Shown in pieces: positions 1-5,592 of a DNA stretch of 6,228 bases. This DNA comes from Caulobacteraceae bacterium (lineage in GTDB: Bacteria; Pseudomonadota; Alphaproteobacteria; Caulobacterales; Caulobacteraceae): NCBI GenBank assembly GCA_030151985.1, contig JASLDZ010000186.1:1-6228 (forward strand), given 5' to 3'. Numbering within the stretch: the stretch's first letter is position 1; the number at the start of each line of letters is the position of its first letter. The notes under the pieces are model-generated. The model did no database searches, was not told where the DNA came from, and worked only from the letters and a program-made list of their open reading frames with translations. The position numbers and the translations under genes were made by a program.

Positions 1-75
1 GCCGCTTGCGGCGGCGCGGCGGCGACGCCGGCGAACAGCGCGGGTCGCAGGCGCGCGGTGATCCGCAGCACCGCG
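1..75 (+). repeat. Left arm of a perfect 75-bp inverted repeat (fold-back) at the window edge
   Basis: Bases 1-75 are the exact reverse complement of 146-220, with no mismatch; base 76 is the first that fails to pair with base 145. The arm reaches the window edge, so it may be longer. The CydC-like reading resumes exactly where the arm ends (residue 24), which means the arm has replaced the native cydC sequence. This is the expected look of a fold-back chimera at a contig end; a true genomic inversion is possible but would break cydC. Confidence 0.97.
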
Positions 76-1499
76 CCGCCGCCATCCGCGCGCTCGCCAT
101 CGTCCGCACGGCTGGCCGCTACGGCGAGCGCGTGTTCGGCCACGCCGCGGTGCTGCGGATCACCGCGCGCCTGCGACCCGCGCTGTTCGCCGGCGTCGCC
201 GCCGCGCCGCCGCAAGCGGCGCTGGCGCTGTCACGGGGCGAGGCGTCCGCCCGCATGGTGCAGGACCTCACCACGGTCGAGGAGGGACAGGTCCGCCGGG
301 TCTCCGCGCTCGCGGCATGGGCCGGACTGGGCGCGGGCGCAGGGCTGGCCAGCCTGACGTCTCCAGCCTGCAGTGCGGTTGCGGTCGGGGCCTTCTTGGC
401 GGCATGGGGCGGTCAGCGCACGATCGCCGCGCGCTTGGCCGCGCCGACCGTCATCGCGCAGGCCGCGGCGCTGGAGGCGCTGAAGACGACCTTCGTCGAC
501 CTGTGGACCGCCACGCCTGAGATCGCCGCCTACCGCCTCGCGCCCTGGGCCGATACGCGCCTCGCCGCCGCCCAGTCGGCGGTCGACCGCCTCGGTCGCC
601 GCCTGTCGCTCGCAAGGGCGGCGCAGGCGTGCGTGGGGCACGCGGTGGCGGCGAGCGGCGCGGCGCTGACGCTGCTGGAGGCCAACGGCGCGCCCGTTCC
701 GCTCGCAGCCTTGGCGGCGCTGGCGACGCTCGCCGCCGTTGAGGGCGCCTCGGCCCTCGCGCGCAGGGCGGAGGACGCCGCTGCGCGGGTCGCCTCCGCC
801 CAGCGACTCGACCGTTGGCTATGCCCCATTGCGCCCGCGACTTCGTCGCCGGTGCGCTGCCCGGCCCTGACGATCTCCCGTCCGGGCGGCGGTCGCTTGA
901 TGCTGGCGCCTGGCGAGCGGCTGGCGGTGACGGGGCGCTCGGGCGCAGGCAAGACCACGCTGCTGGAGCGGCTGCTGCGCCTGCGCGAGGCGCCTGTCGG
1001 GTTCGCCGCCGTGGGCGGCCGCGACCTGGCGAGCTTGCCGCCCGCCGCCTCCCGTCCACTGTTCGCCTACGCCCCGCAGGACGCGGCGCTCCTCACCGGC
1101 ATGGTGCGCGACAATCTGCGGCTCGCCCGTCCGGACGCCGACGACGCCGACCTGTGGGAGGCGCTTGCCGACGCCGTTCTGGCCGCGCGCGTGCGCCGCC
1201 TCCCCGGCGGCCTGGACGCCTGGCTCGGCGACGGGGGCGAGCGCCTGTCCGGCGGGGAGCGGCGGCGGCTGTGCGTCGCACGCGCGCTCCTCTCCGACGC
1301 GCCCTGGCTGGTGCTGGACGAGCCGACCGAGGGGCTGGATGCCGCCGCCGAGGCCGAGCTGACGCGGCGGCTGGACGCCCGCCTGCGCCGCCGCCGTCAG
1401 GGGCTTATCCTGGTCTCCCACCGGGTAGCCGTGCGGACGCTTTGCGACCGGAGGCTAGACGTGGAAGGTTTCGAGTCGGCGGACCTAATCGAGGCCTAA
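6..1499 (+). CDS. cydC: Thiol reductant ABC exporter subunit CydC (5' partial, first ~23 codons spurious)
   Basis: CydC pairs with CydD in an inner-membrane ABC exporter that moves glutathione/cysteine to the periplasm and is needed to assemble cytochrome bd oxidase. The open frame gives 497 residues. Real CydC similarity starts near residue 24 with the stretch IRALAIVRTAGRYGERV, typical of the first intracellular loop, so the N-terminal membrane helices are missing. Hydrophobic segments remain at about residues 101-133 and 203-245. The ATPase domain is complete: Walker A GRSGAGKTT (310-318), Q-loop Gln358, signature LSGGE (414-418), Walker B LVLDEP (435-440) and switch His472. Residues 1-23 read the inverted copy of 146-220 and are not CydC; the TTG at 6 is not a credible start. 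It ends at TAA, 10 bp from the convergent ompW-like gene. cydD would be expected just upstream, outside the window. CydC over other ABC exporters rests on the loop motif and the low-oxygen neighbourhood. Confidence 0.88.
   Translation: MRRRGGDAGEQRGSQARGDPQHRAAAIRALAIVRTAGRYGERVFGHAAVLRITARLRPALFAGVAAAPPQAALALSRGEASARMVQDLTTVEEGQVRRVSALAAWAGLGAGAGLASLTSPACSAVAVGAFLAAWGGQRTIAARLAAPTVIAQAAALEALKTTFVDLWTATPEIAAYRLAPWADTRLAAAQSAVDRLGRRLSLARAAQACVGHAVAASGAALTLLEANGAPVPLAALAALATLAAVEGASALARRAEDAAARVASAQRLDRWLCPIAPATSSPVRCPALTISRPGGGRLMLAPGERLAVTGRSGAGKTTLLERLLRLREAPVGFAAVGGRDLASLPPAASRPLFAYAPQDAALLTGMVRDNLRLARPDADDADLWEALADAVLAARVRRLPGGLDAWLGDGGERLSGGERRRLCVARALLSDAPWLVLDEPTEGLDAAAEAELTRRLDARLRRRRQGLILVSHRVAVRTLCDRRLDVEGFESADLIEA
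146..220 (-). repeat. Right arm of the 75-bp inverted repeat, in native cydC
   Basis: This arm is the original copy: it encodes in-frame CydC sequence (LRITARLRPALFAGVAAAPP and following residues) that continues smoothly on both sides. It is separated from the left arm by a 70-base loop (76-145) that is also native cydC coding sequence. Confidence 0.95.
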
Positions 1500-1509
1500 C
1501 GCTCTCGGG

Positions 1510-2154
1510 TCAGAACCTTCGTTCGAAGCCCACCGAAACCACCCACGGGTCCAGATGGACGGAAGACTTCAGCGCGCTGTCGTTGATCTTGGCGTCGGTC
1601 TCGGTGAAGACCTTCTTCACGTCGGCGTTCAGCGTCCAGGGACCGCCTAGCGCATAGTCGACCCCGCCCTGCACGGCCGCGCCCACGTTGTTGGCCAGGT
1701 GCACCTTGAAGCCGTTCCGGTCATCGCCGGCGTAGTAGATCATCGCGTTGACCCCTGCGCCGATGTAGGGGCTGAAGCGAGCCTTGGGGAAGGGGTGGTA
1801 CTGCAACGCGACCACCGGCGGCAGCACCCAGGTGTCGCGCACGCTGACGTTCACGCCCGGCCCGAACGCGCGGACGGTGTGCTGCGTCGTCCCGAGCGTG
1901 AGGTCCACCGCGAGTTTGTCGGTGAGGAAGTAGGTCAGGCCCAGCGTCGGCATCACGCTGTCGCCCACCTTCGCCCTCAGGCCGGTGTCGGCGCCGGCCG
2001 CGGTGAAGATGCGGTCGCTGGCGTCGGGCGCAACGTCGGTGGCGCGCACGTCGACCGCGAAGAGGCCGGCGTGCTTGGGCGTGAAGTCCTGCGCATGGGC
2101 GACCATCGGCGCGGCCAGGAGCGCGGCGGCGGCGAGCAGGAGCGGGCGGGGCAT
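1510..2154 (-). CDS. ompW: OmpW family outer-membrane beta-barrel protein
   Basis: The 214-residue protein has the OmpW family size (about 200-230) and build. OmpW forms an eight-stranded barrel thought to pass small hydrophobic compounds. Residues 1-21 form a signal peptide with Arg3, a Leu/Ala core and an AHA cleavage site before Gln22. The mature part alternates beta-strand segments, including the family-like stretch MPTLGLTYFLTDKLAVDL, then a strand of LPPVVALQYHPFP type, and YIGAGVNAMIYY. It ends VSVGFERRF; the terminal Phe is the usual outer-membrane insertion signal. The ATG is supported by AAGGA 8 bases upstream (2163-2167). A FixK-type box lies about 74 bases upstream of the ATG, which agrees with the known FNR control of OmpW in enterobacteria. 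It is convergent with cydC and separated by a 91-bp gap from the upstream gene. Which molecule it passes cannot be told. Confidence 0.88.
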   Translation of the reverse strand: MPRPLLLAAAALLAAPMVAHAQDFTPKHAGLFAVDVRATDVAPDASDRIFTAAGADTGLRAKVGDSVMPTLGLTYFLTDKLAVDLTLGTTQHTVRAFGPGVNVSVRDTWVLPPVVALQYHPFPKARFSPYIGAGVNAMIYYAGDDRNGFKVHLANNVGAAVQGGVDYALGGPWTLNADVKKVFTETDAKINDSALKSSVHLDPWVVSVGFERRF

Positions 2155-2177
2155 TGTGGAGGTCCTTCAGCGAAAGC

Positions 2178-2191
2178 CGTCCGATCGGACG
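2178..2191. promoter_or_regulatory. Perfect 14-bp palindrome in the ompW leader/promoter
   Basis: The sequence CGTCCGATCGGACG is its own reverse complement over 14 bases. It lies 24-37 bases upstream of the ompW-like ATG. If the FixK box at 2228-2241 acts at about -41.5, transcription would begin near 2193, placing the palindrome at the very start of the mRNA. It could be an operator for a second regulator or a small 5' hairpin; chance is also possible in GC-rich DNA. Confidence 0.4.
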
Positions 2192-2227
2192 TTCGCCAAG
2201 GTGTCGCATCGCGCGGCCCACCACGCC

Positions 2228-2241
2228 TTGAGGTGGCGCAA
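2228..2241 (-). promoter_or_regulatory. FixK/FNR-type box upstream of ompW
   Basis: TTGAGGTGGCGCAA matches the alphaproteobacterial FixK consensus TTG(A/C)-N6-(T/G)CAA at every fixed position. It sits in the short gap between the upstream gene's stop (2246) and the ompW ATG (2154). Its centre is about 80 bases from the ATG, so a class II promoter (box near -41.5) would leave a leader of about 39 bases. No clear -10 element could be picked out. The site predicts induction at low oxygen. Confidence 0.6.
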
Positions 2242-2245
2242 GACT

Positions 2246-2752
2246 TCATGCCGAGACGTAAGGGTTCGGGCCCCAGTCCGAAGGATGCGCCGGATCCATC
2301 TGCACCATGTCACCACCACCGATGTGGATCGTATCGGCGTGGCCGAGGCGACGGCTGAAGTCGATCACGGAGACGACGACCGGATGCACGCGCATCAGCG
2401 CCGAATGCTTGAAGTCGATGTTCTCAGGCTCGAACCAGTCGGGCTTAGTGGTGGACAGGCGGCGCAGATACATGGAGCGATAGGGCTCCAGCTTCGCTTC
2501 GTCGACGCGGGCGGCCATGGACAGGCCCTCCACATGCTCCGGCCGGTCGAAGTCGTCGCCGACAGCGATGGAGACGCGGTTGTCGCGCAAGAGGTTCTGG
2601 TACTTCTGCCCGGCGCGCGAGATCAGGAACCATAGGGTCAACCCTTCGCTGACGTAGCCGACCATCGTCGTCTGCGGCCAGCCGTCGAGCCGCAGGGTGC
2701 TGATCGCCATCACCTTGTGGCGTTCCAAGATGCGCTCGATCTTCCACTGCAT
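2246..2752 (-). CDS. Pyridoxamine 5'-phosphate oxidase-like FMN-binding split-barrel protein
   Basis: This 168-residue protein belongs to the PPOx-like flavin split-barrel superfamily, whose members bind FMN or F420/heme and reduce or oxidise small molecules; the substrate here is unknown and it is not the PdxH of vitamin B6 synthesis. Visible family features are an N-terminal helix, then AISTLRLDGWPQTTMVGYV (DGWPQ at 23-27), the strand LTLWFLIS, and QKYQNLLRDNRVSIAV (49 onward), the region that contacts the cofactor phosphate in relatives. The C-terminal tail after about residue 140 is extended and polar. The ATG follows GGAGG (2760-2764) by 7 bases, and the gene begins 12 bases after the stop of the universal stress gene, so both are surely co-transcribed from the FixK-box promoter. 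It resembles the divergent gene at 3693-4181. Confidence 0.85.
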   Translation of the reverse strand: MQWKIERILERHKVMAISTLRLDGWPQTTMVGYVSEGLTLWFLISRAGQKYQNLLRDNRVSIAVGDDFDRPEHVEGLSMAARVDEAKLEPYRSMYLRRLSTTKPDWFEPENIDFKHSALMRVHPVVVSVIDFSRRLGHADTIHIGGGDMVQMDPAHPSDWGPNPYVSA

Positions 2753-2764
2753 AGTGGCGCCTCC

Positions 2765-3571
2765 TCAGTGCGTGAGCAGGAGTGGGACGTCGCTGCAGGC
2801 CAGAAGGTCTCGTGTCACCCCGCCGAGGATCCACTCGCGCGCCCGGGAGTGGCCGTAGGCGCCCATGACGATCAGATCGGTCGAATGGCTCCGCGCCGCC
2901 TCGCGAAGCGTCTCCGCCACACTCCTGACCTTCAGGCGGATGTCGGCGGAGGCTGTGACGCCGTGCGCGGCGAGCCGACGCTGAACGGCGTGGAGTGAGC
3001 GCCACGCCTCCGGCCCCGCCGCATCGCCGCCCACCTGGATCAGGGCGACCGACTCCGCCGCCTTGAGCAGCGGCAGGGCCGCTGAGACCGCCTCTCGCGC
3101 CTCCGCCGTATCCCGCCACGCGACCATGACCGAACGCTCGCCGATCTGCCGGAGATTGGGCGGGACGAAGAGCACCGGCAGGCCGGCCTCCATCACCAAG
3201 CCTGACGCCTGGGTCGCGTAGCCTGAACCTTGTCCCGGCGTCGTCTCGGCGATCACGAGGTCCACGCCGCAAGCCTCGGCCTTGATCGCGTCGTTGGGAT
3301 AGGCGTGACGCACCACCCACTGCGCGTGCTCTCCCAGCGCATGCGACGCCGCGACGAAGCGCTTGCGCGCCTCCTCCAGATCGGCGGCTTCCGCTTCCAT
3401 AAGCGGCTCCAGGACGAGCGGCTCCATTCCGGCCACCATCGTCTCATAGGGCCCGCGCGCTCCGACGCCGATCAGCATCCCCTCCCGACGCCGAACGAAC
3501 TCGACGGCGGCGGCGAGTGCGGCGTCGCTTTCGGCGGTGGGCCGGACGTGGATGACGGCGGTCTTGAACAC
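2765..3571 (-). CDS. Universal stress protein, tandem two-domain (UspA family)
   Basis: The protein of 268 residues has the size of tandem UspA proteins, cytosolic stress factors often induced when oxygen runs out. The first domain opens with FKTAVIHVRP and continues to about residue 140 (GLPVLFVPP); it shows no clear ATP motif. The second starts at about SVMVAWRDTAEAREAVSAALPLL and ends with IVMGAYGHSRAREWILGGVT (about 235-253), which fits the ATP-binding pattern G-x2-G-x9-G-x-(S/T), so only this half is likely to bind ATP. I chose the GTG at 3571 because GAGGGAGG (3577-3584) lies 5 bases upstream and similarity starts there. The frame stays open to a TTG at 3643, but that codon falls inside the FixK box, so the longer form is unlikely. 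First gene of an operon with the flavin-barrel gene at 2246-2752. Confidence 0.9.
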   Translation of the reverse strand: MFKTAVIHVRPTAESDAALAAAVEFVRRREGMLIGVGARGPYETMVAGMEPLVLEPLMEAEAADLEEARKRFVAASHALGEHAQWVVRHAYPNDAIKAEACGVDLVIAETTPGQGSGYATQASGLVMEAGLPVLFVPPNLRQIGERSVMVAWRDTAEAREAVSAALPLLKAAESVALIQVGGDAAGPEAWRSLHAVQRRLAAHGVTASADIRLKVRSVAETLREAARSHSTDLIVMGAYGHSRAREWILGGVTRDLLACSDVPLLLTH

Positions 3572-3576
3572 GGCGG

Positions 3577-3584
3577 CCTCCCTC
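3577..3584 (-). promoter_or_regulatory. Shine-Dalgarno that fixes the GTG start of the universal stress gene
   Basis: GAGGGAGG on the minus strand ends 5 bases before the GTG at 3571. No comparable purine-rich site precedes the TTG at 3643. This decides for a 268-residue protein over a 292-residue one. Confidence 0.75.
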
Positions 3585-3629
3585 AGACGAGTGTGTCGGA
3601 GGACGTGCGCGCATCGCGGCTCGTGCGCC

Positions 3630-3643
3630 TTGCGCTGGATCAA
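3630..3643. promoter_or_regulatory. FixK/FNR-type box in the divergent stress-protein / flavin-barrel promoter
   Basis: TTGCGCTGGATCAA matches TTG(A/C)-N6-(T/G)CAA exactly. It sits in the 121-bp divergent gap, about 50 bases before the ATG at 3693 and about 60 bases before the GTG at 3571. With the box near -41.5, transcription would start around 3678 rightward and 3595 leftward. The leftward leader (about 24 bases) is comfortable; the rightward one (about 15 bases) would only just hold the ribosome site at 3678-3685. One site could serve both genes, or mainly the stress operon. Confidence 0.68.
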
Positions 3644-3692
3644 GTCGCTGCGCGGGCGCGTCCGTTAGGGCTCATCCGAGGAGGATCCCGCC

Positions 3693-4181
3693 ATGACCCA
3701 GGCATCCGAGCTCGCCTACGTGCTGAAAGAGGTGAAGGAGGCCTCGCTCGCCACCGTGCGCCCGGACGGCTGGCCGCAGGCGACGGTGGTGAGCTTCGTC
3801 ACCGACGGCGAGACGCTGTGGTTCGACTGCCTCAAGACCTCGCAGAAGGCGCACAACCTGGCGCGCGACCCGCGTGTCTCGCTGACGTTGATGGTCCCGT
3901 ACATGCCGTGGGGTCCCATCAGCGCCTTCTCGCTGGCCGGCCGGGTGCGGCGGCTGACCACGAAAGCCGAGATCGACGCCTTCGTGCGCCGCTGGCGCGC
4001 TCGCTTCCCCTACATGGATCGCGTGCTGGCCGAGAACCTGAGCGACTTCGAGTTCTTCGAGCTGAAGCCCGAGTTCGTCAGCCCGATGGACTACATCAAG
4101 GGTCTCGGCCACGGGCGCGAGCCTCGCCACCCTGCCGACGCGGTCGCCCACTCCAACGGAGGCCGCCAGTCAGCCGCCTGA
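3693..4181 (+). CDS. Pyridoxamine 5'-phosphate oxidase-like FMN-binding split-barrel protein (second paralogue)
   Basis: The 162-residue protein is a PPOx-like flavin split-barrel protein; its substrate is not evident. Key stretches are SLATVRPDGWPQATVVSFV (DGWPQ at 25-29), ETLWFDCLKTSQKAHNLARD and PRVSLTL (to about 66), then AFSLAGRVRRL, a strand that closes the barrel. It matches the protein at 2246-2752 in these positions, but has YMPWGPIS where the other has an acidic loop, and a different C-terminus ending in a polar, probably disordered tail. The ATG follows GAGGAGGA (3678-3685) by 7 bases. It is transcribed away from the universal stress operon with a FixK-type box between them. It ends 7 bases from the convergent L,D-transpeptidase gene, with no obvious terminator in the gap. 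Confidence 0.85.
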   Translation: MTQASELAYVLKEVKEASLATVRPDGWPQATVVSFVTDGETLWFDCLKTSQKAHNLARDPRVSLTLMVPYMPWGPISAFSLAGRVRRLTTKAEIDAFVRRWRARFPYMDRVLAENLSDFEFFELKPEFVSPMDYIKGLGHGREPRHPADAVAHSNGGRQSAA

Positions 4182-4188
4182 CGCGCGG

Positions 4189-5550
4189 CTAGCGCTGTAC
4201 GGACGCCTCCGCGCGAGGTGCGGCCAGCAGCGCCAGGAGATCACGATCCCAGCCATAGACGTCCGGGTGGAAGACCACCTTGCCGTCTTCGCCCGCCACG
4301 GCGGTCCAGTAGAAGACATAGACCGGCATCGGCCGGCTCAGCGGCGCTCGCTGCGTGCGTCCGCTCAAAAGCACAAGGTCGATGCGCTCCGAAGGCCAGT
4401 CGGGGGCTCCGGCCAGCACCGCCTTGGCCAGGGCGTTGGGCTTTTCGATCCGCATGCAGCCGTGGCTGAGCGTGCGCACGTCCTGCCGGAAGAGCGAGGG
4501 GTTCGAGGTGTCGTGCAGATGGACCCCGAAGCTGTTTCCCAGGTCGAACTTGATCGCGCCCAGCGCACAGCCCTTTCCCGGCTTCTGCTGCAGTCCCCTG
4601 CTCGGGGTGACCACGAAGCCCTCGCGCGCCATCAGGTCTGGATCGCGCCGGAACTTCGGCCACAGCTCATGCTCTGCGATGTCCGCCGGCACGTTCCAGG
4701 GTGGGTTCAGCACTACGGCGCGGATCGTATCGGCCAGGATCGGCGTCGGGCGGTCGCGCGTGCCGACGATCGCCCGCATCCGCAGGGTCGGGGCGTCGCC
4801 CTTGAAGAGCGTGAGCTCGGCCTCTGCGATGTTCAGTTCCACCCGGTCCGCCGGCAGCCTGCGGGGCGCCCACCGCCAGCGTTCGAGGTTCGCCTCGATT
4901 TGAGCCAGCCTCCGGTCGGCCGGCACGTCCAATTCGCGCAGAAGCGCCCCGTCGAGCACGCCGGATTCCGGCAAGCTGTAGCGACGCTGGGCGGATGCGA
5001 TCTCCTGCTTCAAGGACGCCCCCGGCAATGGCGCCTCCATCTGCAGCCGTCGCTCCAAGAGGTCGGAGTCGGTCGGCGCGGAGGCCAACCGGGGCCAGCC
5101 GCCGGCGTCTACGATACCCCTGTAGCGCTCGTGCGCGGCCGCCAGCGCAGCGTAGCGGGCGTCCGCCGACCGGACTTCGCGCACCGCGCGGTCCGCGCCT
5201 AGGCGGCGGACCAGGTCCAACGCTTGGGGGAAGGCGAGCGGGGTGGGTCGCATGGCCCCGGCGGCCGGAAGCCGGTCGGCCATCACTCGGCCGCCCTGTT
5301 CGGCCTCGACGAGGGTGGCTGAGGCCATCTCGATCTCACCGGCAGCGACGGCTCGTGCGATCAGGTCGTCGGAGGCGAGGTCGCGCCGCCAGGCCGCCAG
5401 CTGCTGCGGCGGCGGCGCGAGGCCGTCTATTGAGGCGGCCGCGAGCAAGTCGAGGCTGCGTCGGGCGTCCTGAAGGGAGGAAGGGGCGTCCGGCGTCCCG
5501 GCGGCGATGAGCAGGGCTGCGACCGGAGGTATGAAGACTACGGCTCTCAT
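4189..5550 (-). CDS. L,D-transpeptidase (YkuD domain, YcbB/LdtD type), secreted
   Basis: L,D-transpeptidases cross-link peptidoglycan stem peptides 3-3 or attach proteins to the wall in the periplasm, using a catalytic cysteine. The 453-residue protein starts with a short signal-like segment (residues 2-18, hydrophobic, one Arg). A helical region follows (to about 190), with RYSLPESGVLDGALLRELDVP (about 190-210) resembling the end of a peptidoglycan-binding repeat. The catalytic domain runs from about 235 to 415: LNPPWNVPADIAEHELWPK, then HLHDTSNPSLFRQDVRTLSHGCMR with His346, His363, Cys365 and Arg367 in the family's HxD...SxGCxR layout. That motif and the length point to the YcbB type rather than the short ErfK/YnhG type. 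No Shine-Dalgarno precedes the ATG; a hairpin abuts it. No other start codon lies between it and the in-frame stop of the upstream BON gene. The first start inside the gene (TTG, residue 35) would lose the signal segment. Confidence 0.88.
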   Translation of the reverse strand: MRAVVFIPPVAALLIAAGTPDAPSSLQDARRSLDLLAAASIDGLAPPPQQLAAWRRDLASDDLIARAVAAGEIEMASATLVEAEQGGRVMADRLPAAGAMRPTPLAFPQALDLVRRLGADRAVREVRSADARYAALAAAHERYRGIVDAGGWPRLASAPTDSDLLERRLQMEAPLPGASLKQEIASAQRRYSLPESGVLDGALLRELDVPADRRLAQIEANLERWRWAPRRLPADRVELNIAEAELTLFKGDAPTLRMRAIVGTRDRPTPILADTIRAVVLNPPWNVPADIAEHELWPKFRRDPDLMAREGFVVTPSRGLQQKPGKGCALGAIKFDLGNSFGVHLHDTSNPSLFRQDVRTLSHGCMRIEKPNALAKAVLAGAPDWPSERIDLVLLSGRTQRAPLSRPMPVYVFYWTAVAGEDGKVVFHPDVYGWDRDLLALLAAPRAEASVQR

Positions 5551-5588
5551 GAGAGGACGGGCGGCGTTAGGGAGCCGCCCGTCCTCTC
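5551..5588 (-). terminator. Perfect 15-bp hairpin between the BON gene and the L,D-transpeptidase gene
   Basis: GAGAGGACGGGCGGC at 5551-5565 pairs without mismatch with GCCGCCCGTCCTCTC at 5574-5588 around an 8-base loop. It begins 4 bases after the BON stop codon and ends directly at the transpeptidase ATG (5550). There is no T-run after it on the minus strand, so a classic intrinsic terminator is not certain; it could instead be a transcript-stabilising or translation-blocking structure. Confidence 0.6.
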
Positions 5589-5592
5589 CGAC

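Noticed and set aside
1500..1509. Possible terminator between cydC and the ompW-like gene
   Set aside because: The 10-base gap and its flanks show no stem of useful length.
815..1657. 280-codon open frame on the + strand inside and past cydC
   Set aside because: It is a frame-shifted shadow of cydC: Arg/Ala/Gly/Pro-rich, with no domain, running into the ompW-like gene on the wrong strand.
2222..2236. Weak stem (CCACC / GGTGG) after the flavin-barrel gene at 2246-2752 as a terminator
   Set aside because: Only about 5 pairs, no T-run, and it overlaps the better-supported FixK-type box.
2445..3320. 291-codon - strand open frame overlapping the stress and flavin-barrel genes
   Set aside because: Frame-shifted shadow of both genes; composition is Arg/Gly/Ala-rich and without domain features.
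3572..3643. N-terminal extension of the universal stress protein from the TTG at 3643
   Set aside because: The extra 24 residues do not look like a UspA domain, the TTG lies inside the FixK-type box, and a strong Shine-Dalgarno precedes the GTG at 3571.
4182..4188. Possible bidirectional terminator between the convergent genes ending at 4181 and 4189
   Set aside because: Only short GC-rich self-complementary pieces are present and no T-run on either strand.
3230..4192. 320-codon + strand open frame overlapping the stress gene and the second flavin-barrel gene
   Set aside because: Arg/Gly/Leu-rich low-information sequence over two well-supported genes in other frames; typical of high-GC DNA.
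4267..5202. 311-codon + strand open frame antisense to the L,D-transpeptidase
   Set aside because: Antisense shadow of a gene with a complete catalytic motif; no ribosome site or recognisable domain.
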